DNA of 64,000 bases from Epiperipatus broadwayi. Taxonomy: Eukaryota; Onychophora; Udeonychophora; Euonychophora; Peripatidae. Every line of letters begins with the position of its first letter. Within the stretch, counting starts at the first letter, position 1. The notes beneath the pieces are model-generated. The model ran no database searches, had not been told where the DNA came from, and saw only the letters and a list, made by a program, of their open reading frames with translations. Below are positions 52,811-64,000 of this stretch, one piece after another. The stretch is from the NCBI GenBank assembly GCA_028023455.1, contig JAQFVV010006650.1, positions 487,185-551,184 of the forward strand, in the 5' to 3' direction. A program made the position numbers and the translations under genes.

Positions 52811-54345
52811 TATACATTAAATAAATTTAAATTAAAAAAATAAAAATAAAAAAAAAAAATTAATTTATTAAAAGAAAAAACATTACTTCAAAAAAAAAAA
52901 AAAAAAGTTTTTTAAAGTAAAAAATTTTCCACCAAAAGAAAAAAACTTTAAAAGTATTATTTTCTTTTTAAAATAGAAAAAATAAGATATTTGAATGTAC
53001 TGTTTTATAAAAAAAGTACAAAATCAAAAGATAAAATATTTTGTTAAAAGATTATTATGTAATCTCAGTAAAAGGAAATGATTGTTTTATAAATGAACTG
53101 AAAAGCAAACTAGTCCTTGGGGATCTTACATAAATGTCAGATGAAAGATATAGATAAGAGAACAAAAAAATAGATGTCCAATAGAAGCAGAAAACCAATG
53201 CTCAGTCCTTAATGAAAATGATTGGAACAGGAAACTATGTTCAATGAATCCAGAGGATTACTATAGAAAGAAAAATATCTAAATTAAGAACATTTCCAGC
53301 TTGATTTTTGAGAGGGATGATAAGATGCACTTGTCACTCTCTCTCAATTATTTCAAATAAAATGACTGTTGAATTATGAATGGTACTGTTGCAGACCCCA
53401 AATCATATCGGTACTGCAATTAAATAGTACCAGGATGGAACTGGCTAAGACAGCCTCCAGATTGAGAACTACGGTATGAACAACAGACCAGTCTTCCATT
53501 AATAAAGTCTTCATGGGAATTGGCCAAGGAATCATGAGCTCTTCTACTGTGAAGTATAAACTATACAATTTTAAAAAAAATTTTTTTTAAAAAGTAATTA
53601 AGAACTTTGGTCAAGATTAGATAAACCAAACCTAATTTTTAAAAGGAACTTTAATCTGACTAAAGATGTCAAAATCAATTACTGATGTTTTATTTTAAAT
53701 ATTTTGAGTTTGACAACTTAATCATTTCCATTTTTTTAAATATTTATTGAGTAAGTTATTTAAATGCATTAAATTTAACATGGGTATAGATGACTGCATA
53801 GATTCGTTAATGTTTAATTATGTTTTTATTTTCATATTTGATTAAAATATATAGATATTCGGTAAATATGATATCTTATGTTGACTATCTAAAATGTATT
53901 TATTTGAATGTCTTTTAAGTTATTGGTGTCAATGCAGCATCTTATGATGAATGCCATTGGGTTTCTTGTAAATTTCCCTCTGCAATTCCATCAATGACTT
54001 TATATTTTGATCGTTTATATTTATTTTGAAATGTTTTTAACTGTGTAATCTATGTAGCCGATCTATACTCAACATTATAAAACAAACTTTTATAAAATGC
54101 CCATCTGTGCAGACTTTTATAAATTAATAACCAATCTAAAATAATAAATTTTATTCCTCAAATTTTAAATGTTTATATATGTGCGTTAATAAATTTTTTG
54201 GTGTGTTATTACTGGCAGGGGCTTTTAATTTTTTAATATTGAGGATATATTTTAAATAAAATTATATATTATAAATCTCTGCTGTTTCCTGAGCTAATGG
54301 CATGGGCCGATAGTTGGAATAAAATATATATAAAAATTTTGAATC
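52803..54345. other. AT-rich DNA, no supported gene
   Basis: A 64-codon minus-strand frame at 53374-53568 lies in a patch of higher GC but has no recognisable motif. The opposite strand is also partly open. I see no gene. Confidence 0.45.
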
Positions 54346-54347
54346 TT

Positions 54348-54591
54348 AAATTATGTATCTGCCTACTACTATAAATTTTCTAGTTTCAAGTAGCCTAGAT
54401 TTACTCTGTATGGCAGATTCGGTAAGACTCAAACTTCCAATTGACCCTGATCATTATAGTTGGTGTCCAACATGGGGCCAATCATAATGATCAGAATGTA
54501 TTGGAAGTGAGTCTTACCGAATCTGCCATACAGGGTGCCATTAGGCTACTTGAACCTAGAAAATTTATAGTAGTAGGCAGATACATAATTT
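54348..54591. mobile_element. 244-bp foldback with PBS-like centre
   Basis: The left arm starts AAATTATGTATCTGCC (54348) and the right arm ends with its complement (54591). The arms pair nearly throughout, including GGCAGATTCGGTAAGACTCA and its complement. The centre, TGGTGTCCAACATGGGGCC (54461-54479), differs only by transitions from the tRNA-Lys primer-binding site of the LTR element at 44142. No coding capacity. It may be a MITE, or an inverted duplication that formed around an LTR/primer-site junction. Confidence 0.75.
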
Positions 54592-54736
54592 TAACGGTAT
54601 ATAATATGCAGTTACAATATATATATATATATTACTTATGTGTGTAAATTTAAAGAAAATTATTGCATACTGACAAATTAGTGAGAAATTAAGCAAGGAA
54701 GAAGCAAGCATATTTGCATGCACATACACAGCACTT

Positions 54737-55500
<764 letters not shown>

Positions 55501-55696
55501 AAAAACTTATGAAAAGAAAAAAAAAATGGTTTTAATTATTATATCCTGATTGCTGGATCAGGAGGTCATCTCGTCCATTGTTTGTGTTGTTTCAAAATGA
55601 ACATTAAAAAAGTAAAATGTTAAATCACCTGGAGTTTGGAAAGAGTTAACTGTGGTGTTTGATCATAAAGAGAAGTTATTGCAATAAGTATTTTGT

Positions 55697-55730
55697 GCAC
55701 TATATATATATATATATATAGTGCATGTAG

Positions 55731-55787
<57 letters not shown>
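55697..55787. repeat. (AT)n palindrome and (AT)n run
   Basis: GTGCACTAT leads into a short AT run that ends ATAGTGCAT, an inverted repeat centred on the microsatellite. A second, longer AT run follows (55733-55786). Confidence 0.9.
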
Positions 55788-55789
<2 letters not shown>

Positions 55790-56123
55790 ATAAAATGCAT
55801 ACTCATAAGTCCAAGATATGAAATACTATGGAATAAAAAATTCCGAAGTATACCAGAATCATCATTGCCACTAACCATGTAGCGGTATTGTTTCTTTTGC
55901 AATATGTGTGCATTCATCAGTTTGCCAAACAGAGATTTCCATAAAAGAATTATAAAAAAGACATTCACATATGAATTGCATCTGCCTGAAAATTTTTTTA
56001 GGAATATAATAAAGAATAAGACAGACTTTAAATGTACACATATATCAGTAAGCTTACTTATTTTAATGTCATAATTCCTAGGAAGTAAGGTAAACAATTT
56101 GTTGTTATATTATTTTAATTTAT

Positions 56124-56454
<331 letters not shown>

Positions 56455-56459
56455 GCAGC

Positions 56460-56960
56460 AGCTTTCAAAAGAACTTTATTGCATATAAAAATAAAAGGGT
56501 TACATTAGTAATTATTTTACCCCATGTAGATAAATTGAAGATAATATAAACAAATTAAAAATTGTAATTTGGGGCAAAACAACAAGAAAAGCAAGGGATA
56601 TGCATGTTGTTTGCAAATTTGAGTTTACATTTTTACATACATATCCAATCAGTTTATACACTGATAATTCTCCTTGTTTTTTTTTTTTTTTTATAAGTGT
56701 ATTTTTATGCTATAGTTCTGAACATTGTAGAAATATGAACCAAGTGGCTGTATACATCTCTTGCGGTACAATTTTTTCATTCTTTAAGCAGAGTACTTAC
56801 ATTTTGTTCCAGAATGTATTTGGATATCTTTTTGGATTATTGTTATATATGAAGGAGCATCTTGTACATGATAATAAAAATAATATATAAGTATTTGCTC
56901 AAATATGTGGGTAGCTACCTTTCACAAATAATTGTAAAAGAGTTTAAAACTCACACTTAC
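56460..56960. other. AT-rich DNA, no gene seen
   Basis: A 96-codon plus-strand frame at 56600-56890 is rich in Phe, Ile, Leu and Tyr, and crosses a T homopolymer. It shows no family motif and I do not call it. Confidence 0.45.
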
Positions 56961-56999
56961 TTTGTTTGTACAATTATGGTATGGATGAATGAACATTAG

Positions 57000-59990
57000 C
57001 AAATGCAAGACTGGTCAAACAAAAATGTTCTTGAGCCTCAGTCTCTCGATGACATAACCAGCATATGCCTTCTGTATTTATGTAAAGCCTTCTATATCTA
57101 TAAAAATGTAATGTTGGTAGTGTTTCAAGATTTAATTTAAGCAGGAAGTCATATTATTTGAATTCTAATGAGAAAAAATTGAATTTTCATGTTAGTTGTC
57201 TATTGTTAATGTTTAGAATTGAATTTTCATCATTTAGCATAAAGATAGAGCAAATTATCTGGTATATATTTCAATATTTAAATTTATTTTGAAGTAGTGA
57301 ATAAGTGTAGTTTGGAATGATGAGAATTAGTGTAATCAAAGTTTTCCATTATCCATTGACTGGTGGTGGCTTGTCTATTGGGGTAATCTGGAGAACACTT
57401 TCATGTATTGAAATAAATGAGCACAAGCAGAAATAAGATTTAATGTCTTTTCAATGTTAAAAATATTTATCAAGTGTAGTCCCAAATCATTTTATATTTG
57501 AGGAGCTTGAATGCATTTTAGTAAAATTAAAACAATCTTTTTCCCCACAGCAACTTTCTACAAAATAAATTTTACTAGTAAATGATTTAGTGTATAGTAT
57601 TATTGGAGAATAATATGTCATTCCAATCATAATTAATAGATTAAACAGGATACTTTTGAGTACAATGATAGGTAAGATTTTGAAAGTGAATCAATTATGT
57701 GTTTTTCAATTTTTTTTAATTTTGTCTTGTATTTTTAATGCATTTCTATGTCGCTCAAATAGAAGAGGAATCCTTCAAAAGAGCTAGGTATCCTTTAAAA
57801 TGTTGTGTGTGAAATTGGCCTGTATGTATTGACCAAACAGAATATGTATCCATGTTAAACTCCAGCTTGTATTTTTAGTGTATGAACTAACAATTTGTAA
57901 TAGAGTTGGGATCTGTTCTTAAAGGTAAAAAAAAAAATTGAGACATCATCCATGTAGGCAATACAGACAATATTTGCTGTCAGACCAGGTATGTATATGT
58001 CCAGTAATTCTTTTTCTATCATATTCAGTAGGAAATTGATGTAGACAGTAAAAAAAGCACTTAGTGGAGAATGTGGAATTAAACAGTAAATTACAAAGAT
58101 GGTAATTTTTTTATCATTAAGTCTAATATATAATTATTTACTTAATAGTAGATTGATGATTTGATATATTAAGGATTTCAGTATTGCTGTGTCTACTAAG
58201 CCTCAATAGAGAACTCAATTGGAATCATATAAAATGCTAATTTTATTTCCAGAACTATATATTTTTATTATTTCTGACAGAAACGCTATCTATTTTGAAT
58301 AGAAAGGCTGATTGCATTGTAGAAGAGCCTTTAATAGCAAACTGCATATTTACATAGTATAGGTATAAGATAGGGTTATATTTTGTCTTTAATGATTGAT
58401 TCTAACAGTTTGATTTCCAGTGGACTCATTGATATGGGCCATATATTGTTTAATGTGTTTATTTTTCCATGTTTTTTGGCAAATGGTACTAGTGAAATAG
58501 ATATAATCCATGTATATGATAGACCTTTTTTGGTAGAAAGTTAGGTATATTACATAAGTACTGTGCAAGAAATTTTTCTAAATGCTTGAATACAAAGCAT
58601 GACATTCCATGCATTCCTGGGTGACAGGAGTTTGTTGTTGATGCTAATTTTGGAATAAAATCATTAGGAGTAAATTCTGTTTCTTCTTCTAGCTAACTGA
58701 GAAAAATTGCTCAGGATTGAATTTTTTCTTCTTTTGAAGTTTGAATGTAACATGTGCGTAGAGAGGTAGCAACATGTTGTAACAAGAGATTATTTCTTCT
58801 TGTATTTTAATTGCTGTTGGTATGCAAGTTTATAGCTTTTGTTCCAGTTCCCAGAAAATATAGTGTCTTGAGCATGGTAGTGTCTGTCTCAAAAATATTT
58901 TTTTATTGCCAGATATTGTCTAATTTCTTCAGAGACTAATTGATAAAGTTGCTTCAGGGGAATCACATTTGAAGAGCATTGTTTATTTATTGTACTGTTT
59001 GAGATTCTCTTGTATGCTTCATCTACAAGATCTAGAAGTCTTTATGGAGTTAGGGTGACCTTTGTTATGACAGTAATATGAAACAATGTTAACAAAGGTA
59101 ATCTATGTATGTACTGGATCAATTTTGATATCTCAATGTTTGAAAAGAGAGATATATATTTTGAAAATTAATATTCTGGGATTCTACATGAAAGGAGTAC
59201 TCTAATTATGTTTCCAATAGATGTTATTGATCTGTGTATAAAATCATTTTTTTAGTGTAACAATAATTGCAGAATGATCTGTTAAAGATGATTTTTTTAT
59301 TGTTAAGTCGATCATATGATGCAATGCTGGTGAGTAAAATAACAGGTATATTAATGAAGAAAACATGACTATTATTAAATGTGACTGAGTTTTGTGAGAG
59401 ATAGCCTTCTCCATCCATGAGAAGTATAACTAGTAAGTTCAACAGTTTTGTGATAAATCCAATATATGACATGTTGGAATCACCAAGTAAAATTAGTGGA
59501 TGTGATGAGAAGCTATTTTGGAGTTAATAGTTTGAATAACTTTATTAATTTGCTTTATGATTTGGATATATATAGACAAATGCTGCATTCAATATATATA
59601 TCCAAATCATAAAGCAAATATATATATATATATATATATAGAGTGAGAGAGAGAGAGAGAGAGACAAATGCTGCATTCAATGTAACTGTTTTATTATATA
59701 AGATTATAGTTAATTTGTGCTTCTATATACAGTATTTTAAATGAATAGAAGATACATGTTTTTATTACCACTACTACTGTGCCTGCTTTGGGAGAGAATG
59801 ATGCTTAATCTTGATTATTAAAATAGCTAGATGAATTAATCTGAGATTTATTATGAATTATTGTTTCAAGTAGCCCTAGCAAATGAGCTTGTACAATTTT
59901 AAAACATATTACTAATTGATGTTTTTTCTCTGGTAAGTTTAGTCCTTGGATATGTAATGACCCTATTTTGTATTCTCATTACAGTATCAC
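57000..59990 (-). pseudogene. LINE ORF2 remnant
   Basis: Minus-strand translation in shifting frames gives GSLHIQGLNLPEKKH (near 59960), corresponding to the endonuclease start of the relative at 36.87 kb. LLGDSNMSYI (near 59490) follows, where the relative has LLGDFNTTY. HSPLSAFF and INFLLNMIEKELL (near 58030-58070) match the reverse transcriptase, and IAYMDDVS (57938-57963) is the catalytic box with both aspartates still present. CWLCHRETEAQEH near 57020-57065 is the C-terminal Cys/His motif. Stops and frameshifts are frequent throughout, so it is an ancient dead copy. Confidence 0.75.
59553..59685. repeat. Inverted and direct duplication at an AT run
   Basis: TTGCTTTATGATTTGGATAT (from 59550) recurs as its reverse complement at about 59595-59615. 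The block GACAAATGCTGCATTCAA occurs at about 59575 and again at about 59663, after an (AT)n and a (GA)n run. This is a local rearrangement inside the old LINE. Confidence 0.85.
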
Positions 59991-60091
59991 ACAAAAACAA
60001 ACACAACTGTTGCAGTAACTAGATAGTAATTTTTGTTGCTTAAATAACACACAAATTATGACAAATATTTTCTAAGTCTCAAGACTGTACC

Positions 60092-61080
60092 CTATCCCTC
60101 CTGTGACATTTCTTGCACATTTATTTTTTTATTGGTGCTAAAGTTTTCATTTGAAGTGCATTCAAACTCTGTATCCATTGAAGTCATATTTTCTTTTCTT
60201 ATTTCTATTATAATCTTATGTCTGGGACATATCATATTCACTGAATTAATTAGACACCACTCCTTTTTTTCTTCTTTATTTGCTGTGCAGTCTGCCTGGT
60301 TTTTTATTGGCAGTGACATTTATTTACAAGTCTATAGGGAGCATGCAAGGCACTAGGTAGACTATAATATCTTGTGAAGTTTTATTGAGGGGTGTTATGG
60401 ATTGATGTGATTCTGACAATCATTTTTTTAATATTTCTTGCTGAGGTAAAATAATTTCTTAATGCTGATTTATCCTCATTATTTATTGATTGATTTTTTT
60501 TGTTATTTATTAATTGCCCTCCGGAAATGTTTTGACCTTTGGTTACATTGTCATTAATTGGATTATTTTGATTAACAGATCATGTAGTTGATACACATGT
60601 CAGATGAGGTGTGAATTATGTGTTAATCACTGGTATCTTCCCACATTGATGGCTTGAGGTTGTTCTCCTATCATAGTGTTCTCATTTAAATTTTGGACAT
60701 GCGTTTATAATATGCCCTCATTGTTTACAGTGAAAACATTGTGGTTTACATCCATAAATTATTAAACGCAGTGTAATTTCATGATCAGTTATAAGAGTGG
60801 GATGGTATAGAAGTTCGTTTTAAATACATAGGTTGAAAAGCAACAACAACTCCAAACAATTGCATTAATCTATTGTAGTCATAGATTGAGCAATTTAAAT
60901 ATGTATTTTTAATTTTGCCGGAAATAAAGTTTTCTCTATATTGGGTAACATTTAGTAAAGCATATTTCCTAGTGCTATAATTGTTTTATCAATTTTAATG
61001 TTTGTGATTTAAAGCTGGCATTGTAACAACATTAGTTATGACATGGTCAGATGAGATGAATTATAAATTTTTCATTTTTG
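60092..61080 (-). pseudogene. LINE ORF1 remnant with CCHC knuckle
   Basis: The minus strand shows CFHCKQ, a stop where a residue is expected, then GHIINACPKF (60697-60738). The spacing is that of a CX2CX4HX4C zinc knuckle. It is preceded by LRLIIYGCKPQ, a context usual before knuckles in ORF1 proteins of this group. The tail down to 60092 is hydrophilic and Lys/Glu/Ser-rich, like the ORF1 fragment of the 37-kb copy. The protein would bind element RNA. This one is broken. Confidence 0.7.
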
Positions 61081-61224
61081 GTATTAATTTCAAATCTCTA
61101 GTTATCATAATGCAAAATATATATGACATTACTACAGTAAGTAAAAATCCTGAAAGAAATATGATTTTGTAGAATATATAATTAAATCATAAAAATATAT
61201 ATCCCCATTTTACCAATATTATAA

Positions 61225-64000
<2,776 letters not shown>

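Larger units (their letters stand above)
56960..61080 (-). mobile_element. Old LINE of the 34-37 kb family
   Basis: A second copy of the I/Jockey-like family, reading right to left and much more decayed. It retains ORF1 with a zinc knuckle (60697-60738), which the first copy lacks. The ORF1 tail is at about 60320-60090, the endonuclease at about 59990-59220, the reverse transcriptase around 58700-57900, and the C-terminal Cys/His segment at about 57070-57000. A small (AT)n-associated inverted duplication interrupts the endonuclease at 59560-59680. Confidence 0.8.

Overview
This window looks like AT-rich (roughly three quarters A+T by eye) non-coding DNA from an invertebrate animal. It is dense in mobile-element remains and very long AT, TAA and ATC/ATT microsatellites. 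I see no convincing host gene. There are no bacterial operons, and almost every long reading frame is either low-complexity microsatellite or a piece of a retroelement. The element mix (RTE-like and I/Jockey-like LINEs, a Penelope-like GIY-YIG fragment, hammerhead-ribozyme satellites, and an LTR element with a tRNA-Lys primer site) fits an arthropod or another invertebrate. The species cannot be fixed from the sequence alone.

Layout. 1-4.0 kb: unique AT-rich DNA with two long microsatellites. 4.1-6.95 kb: a decayed RTE-like LINE on the minus strand. 7-19.8 kb: mostly unremarkable AT-rich DNA with small tandem duplications and a 151-bp foldback element. 19.86-20.83 kb: an inverted cluster of a 415-bp repeat carrying hammerhead ribozyme motifs. 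21-25.5 kb: AT-rich DNA with (AT)n-centred palindromes. 25.60-25.65 kb: a compact hammerhead ribozyme with a two-base-pair stem III on the minus strand. 26.24-27.38 kb: a 1.14-kb palindrome, each arm of which encodes the GIY-YIG endonuclease end of a Penelope-like element. 33.6-37.3 kb: an I/Jockey-like LINE on the minus strand. 38.09-41.45 kb: a 405-bp satellite array, three units reversed and then about five forward, with a type I hammerhead motif in nearly every unit. 41.518-48.972 kb: a young LTR element with 2.6-kb LTRs and only 2.2 kb inside, holding one 205-residue reading frame of unknown family. 49-56 kb: AT-rich DNA, a foldback with a primer-binding-site-like centre, and microsatellites. 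57-61.1 kb: a second, more decayed LINE of the 34-37 kb family. 61.2-64 kb: a diverged copy of the sequence at 54.9-55.5 kb, then plain AT-rich DNA.

The most interesting signal is the set of self-cleaving RNA motifs. The 405-bp and 415-bp repeats have the organisation described for metazoan retrozymes: tandem monomers of a few hundred bases, each with a type I hammerhead, able in principle to yield monomeric circular RNA. The compact hammerhead at 25.6 kb matches the minimal-stem-III kind known from Penelope-like elements, and a Penelope-type endonuclease lies about 0.75 kb away on the same strand. A short piece of the flank of that Penelope palindrome also lies at the right-hand end of the 405-bp array. 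This places a ribozyme-bearing, probably non-autonomous element beside remains of the retroelement class proposed to mobilise such elements. The second notable element is the LTR retroelement, which has intact ends, primer site and polypurine tract but no pol, so it must have been mobilised in trans.
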